From the NCBI GenBank assembly GCA_947177485.1, contig CAMWUR010000020.1, positions 1 through 35,926 on the forward strand: a stretch of 35,926 bases of DNA. The letters are read 5' to 3'. This DNA is from an uncultured Helicobacter sp. (lineage in GTDB: Bacteria > Campylobacterota > Campylobacteria > Campylobacterales > Helicobacteraceae). The notes below the pieces were generated by a model. The model was not told the origin of the DNA, made no database searches, and was given only the letters and a program-made list of their open reading frames with translations. A program made the translations under genes and the position numbers. This document shows, in pieces, positions 27,416 to 35,926 of this stretch (within the stretch, counting starts at the first letter, position 1; every line of letters starts with the position of its first letter).

Positions 27416-28570
27416 ATGCGAAATAGTAACGAATCGATTCTTGTACACATCTGTTGCAGTGTAGACAGTCACCATTTCCTTACAGAATTACGCATGCTCT
27501 ATCCCAGCGCGCGTCTGATTGGGTATTTTTACAATCCCAACATTCACCCTTATGAAGAATATCAATTGCGCTTGCTCGATGTTGCACGTAGCTGTGCGAT
27601 GCTCGGTGTTGCGCTCATGGACGAAAGCTATAATGTTGCAACATGGCTTTGTGCAACAGAAGGACACGAAAACGCGCCTGAAAAAGGCGAGCGCTGTGGA
27701 ATCTGCTTTGCAATGCGCTTGCACAAAAGCGCGCAAAAGGCAAAGGAGCTTGGAATCACGCATATCACGACAACCCTGCTCACAAGCCCGCTGAAACCTC
27801 AAGCCGAACTTTTTGCACTTGGTGAGGCGATTGCCGCAGAACATGGGCTCTCTTTTGTCGCACTCGATTGTCGCAGCAACGGCGGCACACAAAAACAGCA
27901 GAATCTTGCCAAAAAAGACAAGCTCTATCGCCAAAACTATTGTGGCTGTTTTTATGCGTTGCAAAGCCAACGTGAACGTGCAGGCAAAAATCCGAGCGAG
28001 ATGTTCTGCCCCGTTGCGCAATCGCGCTATGCCGAATACCCCATTCACCAGCGAATCGCGACATACTCACGTCGAATCGAACTTGAACGCGAGAAAATTC
28101 CCTATCATATTTATAAAAAACAACAATATTTTTATTATCCTTTTTTCACGCGCCTTGAAGATTTGGAACAGAATCTACTGCCATGCTACACACTCACACA
28201 TTCCCTAGCAAGCAGCAAGCAGGCTTTGCGCAAGCAAAAATTTCAGGTTTGCTTGCTGCACAACAACATCGGCTACACCGATAAGCAAATCATGCTACTG
28301 ACACTTGCCACATTCAATCAATTGTGCAACACACGTTATACAAGCATTGCACAGCTGCTGTTTGCACCACCACCATTGCATATAGAAATTGCTGCGCGGC
28401 GAGCCATTGAAGGCATGGAATATGGCATAAGCCTCATTTTGGTCGTGCAAGATTTTGCGCTCCACCAAAGCTTCACACTCTCGCATTATGCGCTGTTTCA
28501 AGAAGAAACAATCGAATCGCTGCTGCTTTTGGACGCGCAAGATTCCCACAAAGACTCGGGCAACTTTTAG
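27416..28570 (+). CDS. queH: epoxyqueuosine reductase QueH, long form
   Basis: Last step of queuosine synthesis in tRNA: epoxyqueuosine to queuosine. 384 residues. The N-terminal 190 residues are the QueH (DUF208) domain: vicinal cysteines in HICCSVDS (C13-C14), NPNIHPYEEYQLR, GERCGICFAMRLHKSAQKAKE with a CxxC pair, and later YCGCFYAL. The cysteines bind iron-sulfur and zinc/iron. The C-terminal 190 residues have no motif I recognise; many QueH proteins are about 200 residues long, though Helicobacter relatives are longer. Start chosen at ATG 27416; no clear ribosome binding site. Confidence 0.9.
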   Translation: MRNSNESILVHICCSVDSHHFLTELRMLYPSARLIGYFYNPNIHPYEEYQLRLLDVARSCAMLGVALMDESYNVATWLCATEGHENAPEKGERCGICFAMRLHKSAQKAKELGITHITTTLLTSPLKPQAELFALGEAIAAEHGLSFVALDCRSNGGTQKQQNLAKKDKLYRQNYCGCFYALQSQRERAGKNPSEMFCPVAQSRYAEYPIHQRIATYSRRIELEREKIPYHIYKKQQYFYYPFFTRLEDLEQNLLPCYTLTHSLASSKQALRKQKFQVCLLHNNIGYTDKQIMLLTLATFNQLCNTRYTSIAQLLFAPPPLHIEIAARRAIEGMEYGISLILVVQDFALHQSFTLSHYALFQEETIESLLLLDAQDSHKDSGNF

Positions 28571-28631
28571 CTATGTTTTTGTTAGAATCTGTTAGAATAA
28601 ATTTTCTATATCGTCTTAGCAGGGTTTGGTT

Positions 28632-29090
28632 ATGGACTTTGACATACGCAAGATTCGGGACATTTTGCCACACCGATTCCCCTTATTGCTCGTGGATAGA
28701 GTTGTTGCAATGCAGGCAGACAAGGACATCTATGCCTACAAAAATATCACAATTAACGAAGAAATTTTTTGTGGACATTTCCCCACACAGCCTATCTATC
28801 CCGGTGTATTCATCATCGAGGGGCTCGCGCAAGCAGGCGGGATTCTCGCATTCACAAGTATGTTTGGAATCGACACAACAAGCGATGGCAAGATTGTGTA
28901 TTTTATGAGCATCGACAAGGCAAAGTTTCGCAGTCCTGTCATTCCGGGCGATAGGCTCGATTATCGTCTGAATGTCCTCAAACACAAGGGCAGCATTTGG
29001 CTGCTTGAGGGCAAGGCATTTGTAGGTGAAAAGCTCGTTGCCGAAGCAGAGCTCATGGCAAAAATCATCGACAACAAGGAACAATCGTGA
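28632..29090 (+). CDS. fabZ: (3R)-hydroxyacyl-ACP dehydratase
   Basis: Dehydrates hydroxyacyl-ACP in fatty acid elongation. 152 residues from ATG 28632, where the family N-terminus begins (a TTG two codons earlier is in frame). Catalytic His in PHRFPLLLVDRV and Glu in YPGVFIIEGLAQAGG. FCGHFPTQPIYPG is typical. First gene of a run whose order fabZ-lpxA-clpX-mreB-mreC is the same as in H. pylori. Confidence 0.97.
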   Translation: MDFDIRKIRDILPHRFPLLLVDRVVAMQADKDIYAYKNITINEEIFCGHFPTQPIYPGVFIIEGLAQAGGILAFTSMFGIDTTSDGKIVYFMSIDKAKFRSPVIPGDRLDYRLNVLKHKGSIWLLEGKAFVGEKLVAEAELMAKIIDNKEQS

Positions 29091-29890
29091 GTGAAATTGC
29101 CACAACGAGCATTGTTGACAAATCAGCACGTATTGGCAAAAATGTCCGCATTGGGCATTTCTGCGTGATTGGTGCTGATGTTTGCATTGGCGATAACACC
29201 ACGATTCACAACAATGTTACGATTGTAGGGCGTACCACTCTGGGCACAGGCAACACCATTTTCCCCGGCGCCGTGCTCGGCACGCAACCGCAAGATTTGA
29301 AATATGCAGGCGAGCCCACAGAATTGCGCATTGGCGATAACAACATCATTCGTGAATTTACGACATTCAATCCGGGTACAGCAAATGGCAAATCGCTCAC
29401 ACAAATTGGCAGCAACAATCTTTTCATGGCATATACGCATATCGCACATGATTGCAACATTGGCAGCTATTGCATCTTTTCCAACAACGCAAGTCTTGCA
29501 GGGCACATCGAAATTGGCGATTATGTAACAATCGGGGGGCTAAGCGGGATTCACCAATTCGTGCGAATCGGCAAAGGCGCAATGCTTGCGGGCGCTTCGG
29601 CTTTGGGGCAAGATGTGCCGCCTTTTTGTATCGCACAAGGCAATCATGCCACACTCAAAGGGCTCAACCGCTACCGCATGCGCCAATTGCTAGAGCGCGA
29701 AGAAATCGACAGAATCGCGGCACTCTACAAACGTCTTTTTTCAGGCAAGGAAGTTGTGCGTGAGGCAGCAGAGGATTGCTTGCGCAACAACGAGCCATAC
29801 AGCGAGCTCGTTGCACAATTTTGCGAGTTTGTCTTACAATCAACGCGTGGAATCCCCGTTATCAATCGCACAAGGAAGGACGATGAATAA
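29087..29890 (+). CDS. lpxA: UDP-N-acetylglucosamine acyltransferase
   Basis: First step of lipid A synthesis. 267 residues, made mostly of hexapeptide repeats ([34 protein letters not shown]). The catalytic His is in [11 protein letters not shown]. Also typical: [30 protein letters not shown] and the helical C-terminus. Starts with GTG, overlapping the fabZ stop by 4 bp (GTGA). Confidence 0.97.
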   Translation: MSEIATTSIVDKSARIGKNVRIGHFCVIGADVCIGDNTTIHNNVTIVGRTTLGTGNTIFPGAVLGTQPQDLKYAGEPTELRIGDNNIIREFTTFNPGTANGKSLTQIGSNNLFMAYTHIAHDCNIGSYCIFSNNASLAGHIEIGDYVTIGGLSGIHQFVRIGKGAMLAGASALGQDVPPFCIAQGNHATLKGLNRYRMRQLLEREEIDRIAALYKRLFSGKEVVREAAEDCLRNNEPYSELVAQFCEFVLQSTRGIPVINRTRKDDE

Positions 29891-31127
29891 AAAATGTAGT
29901 TTTTGTGGTGTTGAAGAAACAAACGAAAATCCGACCATTGCTGGAGCAGGCGTGTATATTTGCAAAAATTGCACGGTCTCTGCCTACCAAATCTTCAAAC
30001 GCAAGGGATTTATCACAGACGAGATAGAAATCAGCGAAAAAGCTATGGACGACGAACAAAAACAGCTCCCAACACCAAAAGAGCTCAAGAATGCGCTTGA
30101 TGAATATGTCATCGGTCAAGAGCGAGCAAAAAAGGTTTTTTCCGTTGCTGTCTATAACCACTACAAACGCATTTTTCGACAAAATGAAAGCGATGATGAA
30201 ACAGAAATTTCAAAAAGCAATGTCTTACTGATTGGCGCGACAGGCAGCGGCAAAACGCTTATGGCACAAACTCTCGCACGATTCCTCGATGTACCTATCG
30301 CGATTTCAGACGCAACGAGCCTCACAGAAGCCGGCTATGTCGGCGAAGATGTCGAGAATATCCTCACGCGCCTCTTGCAAGCAGCAGGTTCTGACATCAA
30401 AAAAGCTGAACGTGGAATCGTTTTTATCGATGAGATTGATAAAATTTCGCGCCTCTCGGAGAATCGCTCGATTACGCGCGATGTCTCGGGCGAAGGCGTG
30501 CAACAAGCACTGCTCAAAATCATCGAAGGCAGTGTCGTCAATATCCCGCCCAAAGGCGGGCGCAAACACCCCAACCAAGATTTTGTGCAAATTGATACAA
30601 GCCATATCCTATTCATTTGCGGCGGCGCGTTTGACGGAATCCTCGACATCATCAAGCGCCGCCTCGGGGGCAACACGCTCGGATTCCACGGGCAAAAGCG
30701 AGGCAAAAGCGAAGAAATCGAGCTTCTCTCACTTGTCGAACCCGATGATTTGGTGAGTTATGGGCTTATTCCCGAGCTTGTTGGGCGCTTGCATGTCGTT
30801 ACCACACTCCAAGACCTCGACATGGAAGCCATGGTTTCGATTCTCAAAGAGCCTAAAAATGCGCTTGTGCGGCAATACAAAAAACTATTCGCAATGGACA
30901 ATGTTGAGCTCACCTTTCAAGACGAAGCGCTCGAAGCAATTGCTACACTCGCGATTAAACGTAAGACAGGCGCTCGAGGCTTGCGTGCGATTATCGAGGA
31001 GCATATCTTGGATTTGATGTATGACCTTCCCGAGCTTGGAGGCTATGAGGTTATCATCACCAAAGAGTCGATTCTGGAAAATCAAAAGCCAATGCTCATC
31101 AACAAGCGAGGCAAAAAGAGTGCATAA
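29883..31127 (+). CDS. clpX: ClpX ATPase subunit of ClpXP
   Basis: Unfoldase that feeds substrates to ClpP. 414 residues from ATG 29883, preceded by AAGGAAGG; the frame is open further upstream inside lpxA but that part is not ClpX. N-terminal zinc domain with C5, C8, C27 and C30. Walker A GATGSGKT, Walker [14 protein letters not shown]-like pore region ([25 protein letters not shown]), and [21 protein letters not shown] at the C-terminus. Overlaps lpxA by 8 bp. Confidence 0.97.
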   Translation: MNKKCSFCGVEETNENPTIAGAGVYICKNCTVSAYQIFKRKGFITDEIEISEKAMDDEQKQLPTPKELKNALDEYVIGQERAKKVFSVAVYNHYKRIFRQNESDDETEISKSNVLLIGATGSGKTLMAQTLARFLDVPIAISDATSLTEAGYVGEDVENILTRLLQAAGSDIKKAERGIVFIDEIDKISRLSENRSITRDVSGEGVQQALLKIIEGSVVNIPPKGGRKHPNQDFVQIDTSHILFICGGAFDGILDIIKRRLGGNTLGFHGQKRGKSEEIELLSLVEPDDLVSYGLIPELVGRLHVVTTLQDLDMEAMVSILKEPKNALVRQYKKLFAMDNVELTFQDEALEAIATLAIKRKTGARGLRAIIEEHILDLMYDLPELGGYEVIITKESILENQKPMLINKRGKKSA

Positions 31128-31159
31128 GTTCAATAAGGGATTTAAAAAGGTAGGCAACA

Positions 31160-32194
31160 ATGATACTTGATAAAGTGATTGGATTATTTTCCTATGATAT
31201 TTCTATCGATTTAGGAACGGCAAACACAATTGTTTCTGTCAAAGATAGAGGAATCGTGATTAACGAACCCTCTGTCGTAGCTGTGCAAAGCGAGAAATAT
31301 GGCAAGAACAAGATTCTTGCTGTGGGCAGAGAGGCAAAAGAAATGGTCGGCAAAACGCCCGGTGGAATCCAAGCGATTCGCCCGATGAAAGACGGCGTGA
31401 TTGCCGATTTTGATATGACCGAAAAGATGATTCGCTATTTCATCGAAAAAACGCACAAGCGCAAAACCTTTGTGCGTCCGCGAATCATTGTTTGTGTGCC
31501 CTATGGGCTCACGGGAGTCGAACGCAAGGCAGTCAAAGAATCGGCAATGAGCGCAGGTGCGCGTGAAGTTTTCCTCATCGAAGAACCAATGGCAGCAGCA
31601 ATCGGCGCGGGGTTGCCGATTAAAGAACCACGTGGCAACCTTGTTGTCGACATTGGTGGTGGCACGACAGAGATTGGCGTGATTTCGCTCGGTGGGCTTG
31701 TCATCAGCAAATCGATTCGCGTTGCAGGCGATAAATTTGATATGGCAGTTGTGGACTATGTCCGCCGCAAATACAATCTGCTCATTGGCGAACGCACGGG
31801 CGAAGAAATCAAAATCGACATCGGCTCGGCGATTAGCCTCGATACACCATTGCGCATGCAAGTCAAAGGGCGCGACCAAGTCAGCGGGCTTTTGCACACA
31901 ATTGATTTAACAAGCGATGATGTCCGCGAAGCGATTAAAGAATCGCTCAAAGAAATCAGCAATGCGCTCAAAGACGTGCTCGAAAGCATGCCGCCTGATT
32001 TGGCGGGTGATATTGTCGAAGATGGAATCGCCCTCACAGGCGGCGGGGCGCTCATTCGCGGACTTGACAAATATCTTTCAGAAATCGTAAAACTCCCTGT
32101 GTATGTCGCCGATGAACCCTTGCTTGCTGTTGCAAAAGGCACAGGGCGAGCACTTGAAGAAATCGATTTGCTCCAGCAACTAGCTTATGAATAA
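31160..32194 (+). CDS. mreB: rod shape-determining protein MreB
   Basis: Bacterial actin that organises wall synthesis. 344 residues. Actin-fold motifs: SIDLGTANTIVSVKD (phosphate 1), VVDIGGGTTEIGVISLGG (phosphate 2), IALTGGGALIRGLDKYL (adenosine). SD-like AAAGG precedes the ATG. Followed by mreC with an 8-bp overlap. Confidence 0.98.
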   Translation: MILDKVIGLFSYDISIDLGTANTIVSVKDRGIVINEPSVVAVQSEKYGKNKILAVGREAKEMVGKTPGGIQAIRPMKDGVIADFDMTEKMIRYFIEKTHKRKTFVRPRIIVCVPYGLTGVERKAVKESAMSAGAREVFLIEEPMAAAIGAGLPIKEPRGNLVVDIGGGTTEIGVISLGGLVISKSIRVAGDKFDMAVVDYVRRKYNLLIGERTGEEIKIDIGSAISLDTPLRMQVKGRDQVSGLLHTIDLTSDDVREAIKESLKEISNALKDVLESMPPDLAGDIVEDGIALTGGGALIRGLDKYLSEIVKLPVYVADEPLLAVAKGTGRALEEIDLLQQLAYE

Positions 32195-33041
32195 TACTTT
32201 TAAGAAGTTTTTTCTATGGCTCGTTTCCATTGCTGTTGTCTTTTTTGTCTCGCTCAAAATTGGGAGCGAGGTACACACACAAATGCTCAACATCAGCGAC
32301 TATTTCAAAAAACTGTTCCTTGAGATTTCCGAGAATTCAAATGCTGCTTGGTCCAAATATTTCGACCAAGCACAGACAATCGATACCCTTAATAAGCGGC
32401 TCAAAGACGAAGAAGAACGCAAACTCACAAACCTTGCGCTTGAATCCGAGAACCGCATTTTGCGGCAGATTCTGCATAGCCATGAAAATGTTCATGCAAC
32501 CCCACAAACCTCGCTTGTCCGAATCCTCTCCTATATCCAGCTTGGCAATTTCGAGCGCGTTTGGCTCGAACACTCGCTGACAAATATGCAAGAAGGCAAA
32601 ATCTTTGGCTTGGTGTTTGATAATAATGTCGTTGGAATCGCCCTAAACTCGCAGGGACGGCTTATGGGCTTGCTCAATGGTGACCCAAATAATGTTTATA
32701 GCGTCTATATCGGCGAGAACAAAGCACCCGGAATCATCACAGGCTCTCCGAACAAAAACATGCTCACGGCAAGCTATATCCCCCAATGGATTCGCATTAA
32801 CGAAGGCGATGAAGTCATCACAAGCGGACTTGACGGAATCTTCTTTGAAGGTATCAAGGTTGGCAAGGTTATTTCTGTCCGTATTTCACGTGAATATTTC
32901 ATTGCCGAAATCGAACCCTATGCTGATGTGTATAATCTGCATTATCTTTGGCTCATTGATTTAGATATGGACAATACGATTCAATCCAAAACGCCTGTTT
33001 TGCTATTAGATACTAATCTTACCAATAAGGAAGCTCCATGA
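32187..33041 (+). CDS. mreC: rod shape-determining protein MreC
   Basis: 284 residues: short cytosolic start, one membrane helix (about 8-26), a coiled coil (about 45-95) and the beta-rich periplasmic domain (IVGIALNSQGRLMGLLNG-type strand, ITSGLDGIFFEGIKVGKVISV). Links MreB to the wall machinery. Starts inside the end of mreB (ATGAATAA). Confidence 0.93.
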   Translation: MNNTFKKFFLWLVSIAVVFFVSLKIGSEVHTQMLNISDYFKKLFLEISENSNAAWSKYFDQAQTIDTLNKRLKDEEERKLTNLALESENRILRQILHSHENVHATPQTSLVRILSYIQLGNFERVWLEHSLTNMQEGKIFGLVFDNNVVGIALNSQGRLMGLLNGDPNNVYSVYIGENKAPGIITGSPNKNMLTASYIPQWIRINEGDEVITSGLDGIFFEGIKVGKVISVRISREYFIAEIEPYADVYNLHYLWLIDLDMDNTIQSKTPVLLLDTNLTNKEAP

Positions 33042-34414
33042 TTATCACTCGATTTGCCCCCTCGCCCACAGGCAATCTGCACATCGGCGGGCTGCGCACT
33101 GCGTTGTTCAACTATCTCTATGCACGGGCAAAGGGTGGAAAATTTCTCTTACGTATCGAAGACACCGACTTTGCGCGCAATTCTGTGGACGCAAAAGAAG
33201 GCATTTTGCGCGCCTTTGAATGGCTCGGACTCGATTATGATGGCACAATTGAATACCAAAGCAAACGTCTTGAGCTTTATAAAGAGCAGATTCAGAAACT
33301 CCTTGATTCCAAAGCCGCATATTATTGCTATATGAGCAAAGACGAGCTTGAAACCTTGCGCGAGGAGCAGCGCAAAAGGGGTGAGACGCCGCGCTATAAC
33401 CGCAAATATCGTGATTTTGAGGGAGTGCCGCCGGAGGGAATCGCGCCTGTCGTGCGGCTCAAAGCGCCGCTTAGTGGCGAGATTGTCATCGAGGACGGAA
33501 TCAAAGGCAGAGTGAGTGTCCAAGCCACAGAAATTGATGATTTCATCATCGCACGTAGCGATGGCACACCGATTTACAATTTCAGCGCTGTTGTCGATGA
33601 CGCGCTTATGGGCGTTACCGATGTGATTCGCGGCGATGACCATTTGAGCAACACACCCAAACAGATTCTGCTTTATCAAGCTTTGGGTTTCCCTGTTCCA
33701 CGTTTTTTTCATATCCCGATGATTTGCAATGAATCGGGCAAGAAATTGAGCAAGCGCGATGGCGCAATGGGTGTGATGGACTATGCGCAAGCGGGCTATC
33801 TGCCCGAAGCATTGCTCAATTTCTTGGTGCGGCTTGGTTGGAGTTGCGGTGATGAGGAAATTTTTAGCAAGCAAACTTTGCTGCAAATCTTTGATGTCAA
33901 AGACATCAACACAGCGCCTTCAGCCTACAACCCCTCAAAACTACTCTGGCTCAACCATCACTACCTCAACGCGCAAAGCAACGATTCTTTGCGCGGATTG
34001 CTCGAGCCTTTTGGCGTCTCTATCGAGCCGCAAATCGCCGCGATTCTGTTTCCCGCGCTCAAGGAACGTTGCAAGACGCTTGTTGAGATGAAGGAACATT
34101 ACCTCGAGATAATGAATCCGCCCGTGTATGATAAGAAGCTTTTTGCGAAAAACGCACAGCAAAGCGCAATCGATATGCTCGCACAATCTTTTGAGATTCT
34201 GCAAAGCTTGACGTTTGATGACGCGCAAACGCTCGAATCGGCTTTTGCGCAAAATATCGCACCAAACAAGCCTTTCTTGCTCCTGCGGCTCGCACTCTTA
34301 GGCAAGGGCGGCGGCGTGCCGATTTTTGTCGCGATGATGGCGCTTGGCAAAGACGAGAGCCTGCGCCGAATCGCCGCGCTACAAAGTGCAATCGCCGCAC
34401 ATTTGGGGGGTTGA
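33038..34414 (+). CDS. gltX: glutamyl-tRNA synthetase
   Basis: 458 residues. Class I motifs: PSPTGNLHIGGLRTALFNYL (HIGH-type) and GKKLSKRDGAMGV (KMSKS-type). LRIEDTD and YNFSAVVDDALMGVTDVIRGDDH are typical. Starts ATGA over the mreC stop, so it is coupled to the mre genes. Helicobacter species commonly have two GltX-like enzymes, one charging tRNA-Gln; which one this is cannot be told by eye. Confidence 0.96.
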   Translation: MIITRFAPSPTGNLHIGGLRTALFNYLYARAKGGKFLLRIEDTDFARNSVDAKEGILRAFEWLGLDYDGTIEYQSKRLELYKEQIQKLLDSKAAYYCYMSKDELETLREEQRKRGETPRYNRKYRDFEGVPPEGIAPVVRLKAPLSGEIVIEDGIKGRVSVQATEIDDFIIARSDGTPIYNFSAVVDDALMGVTDVIRGDDHLSNTPKQILLYQALGFPVPRFFHIPMICNESGKKLSKRDGAMGVMDYAQAGYLPEALLNFLVRLGWSCGDEEIFSKQTLLQIFDVKDINTAPSAYNPSKLLWLNHHYLNAQSNDSLRGLLEPFGVSIEPQIAAILFPALKERCKTLVEMKEHYLEIMNPPVYDKKLFAKNAQQSAIDMLAQSFEILQSLTFDDAQTLESAFAQNIAPNKPFLLLRLALLGKGGGVPIFVAMMALGKDESLRRIAALQSAIAAHLGG

Positions 34415-34428
34415 TTGCCATATTTTAT

Positions 34429-34515
34429 GTCATTGCGAGCTTGCCCGAAGCAATCCACCGTGTTTGTAATCCAACACAGTCGATTGCCACACTTGTTAGA
34501 CTCGCTCGCAATGAC
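34429..34515. repeat. TCATTGCGAG palindromic repeat, copy e
   Basis: GTCATTGCGAGCTTGCCCG to CTCGCTCGCAATGAC, inner arms GAAGCAATCCACCGTG and CGATTGCCACAC. It lies 15 bp past gltX and may end the fabZ-gltX transcript. Confidence 0.75.
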
Positions 34516-34542
34516 AAAATGTTTCATGTGTTTGAAGTTTTT

Positions 34543-34601
34543 GGAGGTGCGATTTCAATCGCACACATTCAATCATGCGTGCGGACTTTAGTCGCACCTC
34601 C
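34543..34601. repeat. GGAGGTGCGA palindromic repeat, copy e
   Basis: Arms GGAGGTGCGA and TCGCACCTCC; left inner palindrome GCGATTTCAATCGC, right inner part GGACTTTAGTC. 59 bp, the shortest copy. Confidence 0.75.
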
Positions 34602-34695
34602 ATTTTGACATCATTGCAAGAGATGTTAGCCTCATAGCAATCAACCTGCCAGAATCTTTGCTGATAAACAACACAACAAAAGATTAAAGTTTCTC

Positions 34696-34722
34696 TACAA
34701 AAATTTTGGATTTTTACGATAT
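34696..34722 (+). promoter_or_regulatory. possible sigma-28-like promoter of the peptide gene
   Basis: TACA, 15 nt, TACGATAT. The CGATAT part fits CGATWT, the spacing equals that at 19070, and three of four upstream bases match TAAA. An overlapping ordinary -10 reading, GATATAGT, is also possible. The start codon lies 45 bp downstream. Confidence 0.4.
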
Positions 34723-34767
34723 AGTGTCAACTAGTGCTTGTTATCAAGATTAACTTAGGAGGCTTTC

Positions 34768-35091
34768 ATGAAGAAAGTATGCATGAGCATTGTCGCAGCA
34801 GTGGCAATCAGCGGAATCGCGCTTGCTGATTCCAACACAACAGAGCTTGACTTGGTGTCTATCGCAACACAAGGCACAGCAAGTGAACAAAGTGCAGGCG
34901 TTGTTGCTTTGAGCACAACAGAAGCAGCAGATGTTGTGGGAGGCAGACCTACAATCGTTGTGAATGGAGTTTCTACGGGTAAAAGCCCTAAAGTCATCGG
35001 AAATATTTGGGGCTATACTAGAGGTCCATTAGTGGGTTATAAACCACCTATTAATGCAAGTTGCTGCACAATGAAAGGTTACAATCAATAA
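34768..35091 (+). CDS. secreted peptide precursor with double-glycine leader motif (bacteriocin-like)
   Basis: 107 residues, strong site TAGGAGG. Residues 1-20 form a Sec-type signal (MKKVCMSIVAAVAISGIALA). Residues 48-59 read LSTTEAADVVGG, matching the class II bacteriocin leader pattern: L at -12, S at -11, E at -8, V at -4, G at -2 and G at -1. The putative core R60-Q107 (48 residues) contains G78, G82, G86 and G90, three overlapping GxxxG motifs as in two-peptide bacteriocins, then CC at 99-100. A Sec signal plus a GG motif in one precursor is unusual. No ABC peptidase or immunity gene is visible before the window ends. It shares a transcript with the EF-hand gene 18 bp downstream. It could instead be a surface or envelope peptide with chance motifs. 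Confidence 0.7.
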   Translation: MKKVCMSIVAAVAISGIALADSNTTELDLVSIATQGTASEQSAGVVALSTTEAADVVGGRPTIVVNGVSTGKSPKVIGNIWGYTRGPLVGYKPPINASCCTMKGYNQ

Positions 35092-35109
35092 TTAGGAGAC
35101 AAATAGGCA

Positions 35110-35926
35110 ATGATTGGAAAATTTGCTCAATACAACCTTATCAACACAAATGTGATGTCTGCCATGCAAACTCGGCTTGCAAACCGCAGCAATGAGGCAC
35201 TCGCCGAAGAAGAAAGGCAAGACAAGGCAAATGGGCTCACCAACATTGCCGCCCTTATGCGCGCAAACAATGTGCGTGTGAGTGACAAAGTCGAGAAAGC
35301 TCAAGATTCTGTGGCGGTGATGTTCAATGACCCAAAGACAAATGAACGTGTTACACTCAATCTCTCAAAAGAGAATCTCGAGAGACTCAAGAGTCAGTTT
35401 GACTCGCATGATTTCTATGCACGTAGTGATGGTGCGATTCGACTAAACGGCAAGGCAGAAGCATTTGTCAGTGGCTGGTTTGGTGATATTGCCTACCAAC
35501 AGAATTTCGCTGGGGCGGACAAAGACGGGAGCGGACGCGTTAGCGGCGAGGAATGGCGCGAGGTGAGAACCTTTCTTGTGAATGGCGTTTATGATGCTAT
35601 AAGTGTAACAGAAACCTCGATAGAAACCTATATTCCACTTGGAAATTATGCGAGCACACATTCCTATCAAACGATTGAAGATGGACTCAATGCTATCATC
35701 GAAATAGACAAAGATTTTGATGGACATATACAACGAATTGGTGAGCTTTATGAGAATGGAATGCGCGAACTTGTTGCAGAAATTGATAAGGCAATTGAGG
35801 AAGAAGAGAGAAATGCGTTGGCTAAAATAACACCCAATATTTTTGATAATGGCGACCCATTTGAAATAAAGCCTATGACCAACAAAGAATGGAAAGAAAA
35901 GCTTAAAAAGCTCAAAGAAATGCAAG
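35110..35926 (+). CDS. EF-hand protein, paralogue of the 19132 protein (3' end outside window)
   Basis: At least 272 residues, open to the window end, so truncated by the window and not broken. ATG 35110 follows TTAGGAG by about 10 nt. Residues 70-140 match 83-153 of the protein at 19132 without gaps (35 of 71 identical). The first EF-hand loop is canonical: D137-K-D-G-S-G-R-V-S-G-E-E148. A second, D200-K-D-F-D-G-H-I-Q-R-I-G, lacks the final acidic residue. The C-terminal part is rich in Glu and Lys. No signal peptide or membrane segment. It follows the double-glycine peptide gene by 18 bp and is probably co-transcribed with it. Function unknown. Confidence 0.8.
   Translation, partial: MIGKFAQYNLINTNVMSAMQTRLANRSNEALAEEERQDKANGLTNIAALMRANNVRVSDKVEKAQDSVAVMFNDPKTNERVTLNLSKENLERLKSQFDSHDFYARSDGAIRLNGKAEAFVSGWFGDIAYQQNFAGADKDGSGRVSGEEWREVRTFLVNGVYDAISVTETSIETYIPLGNYASTHSYQTIEDGLNAIIEIDKDFDGHIQRIGELYENGMRELVAEIDKAIEEEERNALAKITPNIFDNGDPFEIKPMTNKEWKEKLKKLKEMQ

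Larger units (their letters stand above)
34415..34767. other. repeats and promoter between gltX and the peptide gene
   Basis: Contains a TCATTGCGAG palindrome and a GGAGGTGCGA palindrome, then about 160 bp of unique AT-rich sequence with the promoter-like element at 34696-34722 and the ribosome binding site TAGGAGG. Confidence 0.75.

Noticed and set aside
29754-29882. N-terminal extension of the ClpX frame inside lpxA
   Set aside because: ClpX proteins begin at the zinc domain right after ATG 29883, which has a good ribosome binding site.

Overview
The window looks like chromosomal DNA from an epsilonproteobacterium of the Helicobacter group. Two gene runs match the H. pylori order as I remember it: recA-eno-ftsB-like-AMIN protein-aroK (HP0153 to HP0157) and fabZ-lpxA-clpX-mreB-mreC (HP1376 to HP1372). 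Several promoters also fit the group, with a strong TATAAT-like -10 and little -35. The assignment rests on gene content and order read by eye, not on a database search.

Layout. 1-820: a gene-free mosaic of short dispersed repeats. 821-3771: an accessory locus with a broken secreted-protein gene and a large EF-hand protein. 3772-4500: more repeats, partly the mirror image of the left side. 4511-6873: feoAB ferrous iron uptake (minus). 6993-11544: a compact minus-strand operon recA-eno-ftsB-like-AMIN-aroK-trpA. 11678-13064: a periplasmic disulfide-forming pair (DsbA-like, DsbB/DsbI-like). 13161-17741: a 2-hydroxyacyl-CoA dehydratase-like protein with its large ATP-dependent activase (minus). 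17911-18462: a CbrC-family protein. 18485-18895: two tandem copies of an unrecognised structured RNA, each with its own promoter. 19132-21192: a second EF-hand protein, a Cys-rich mini-protein and a DUF4405-like membrane protein. 21232-25284: two prepilin-like proteins, YceI, DapD and a PilT-type ATPase. 25281-27257: a chemoreceptor. 27416-28570: QueH. 28632-34414: fabZ-lpxA-clpX-mreB-mreC-gltX, with overlapping or closely spaced genes. 34415-34767: repeats and a promoter. 34768-end: a secreted, bacteriocin-like small peptide followed by a third EF-hand protein that runs off the window.

The core parts are housekeeping. The accessory signal is a set of three loci (821, 19132, 34768) that contain EF-hand proteins. 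Two of those proteins share a gapless 71-residue block at about 49% identity. All three loci have a CGATWT element 30-45 bp before the first gene, and at 19132 this is a near-perfect sigma-28 (FliA) promoter. Two of the loci begin with a small signal-peptide protein. The peptide at 34768 has a Sec-type signal, a textbook double-glycine leader motif and three consecutive GxxxG motifs, which is an unusual combination.

The other strong candidate for something undescribed is the tandem RNA at 18485-18895. Its two copies differ in sequence but keep the same paired stems through compensatory changes, and each has a palindrome abutting its -10 box.
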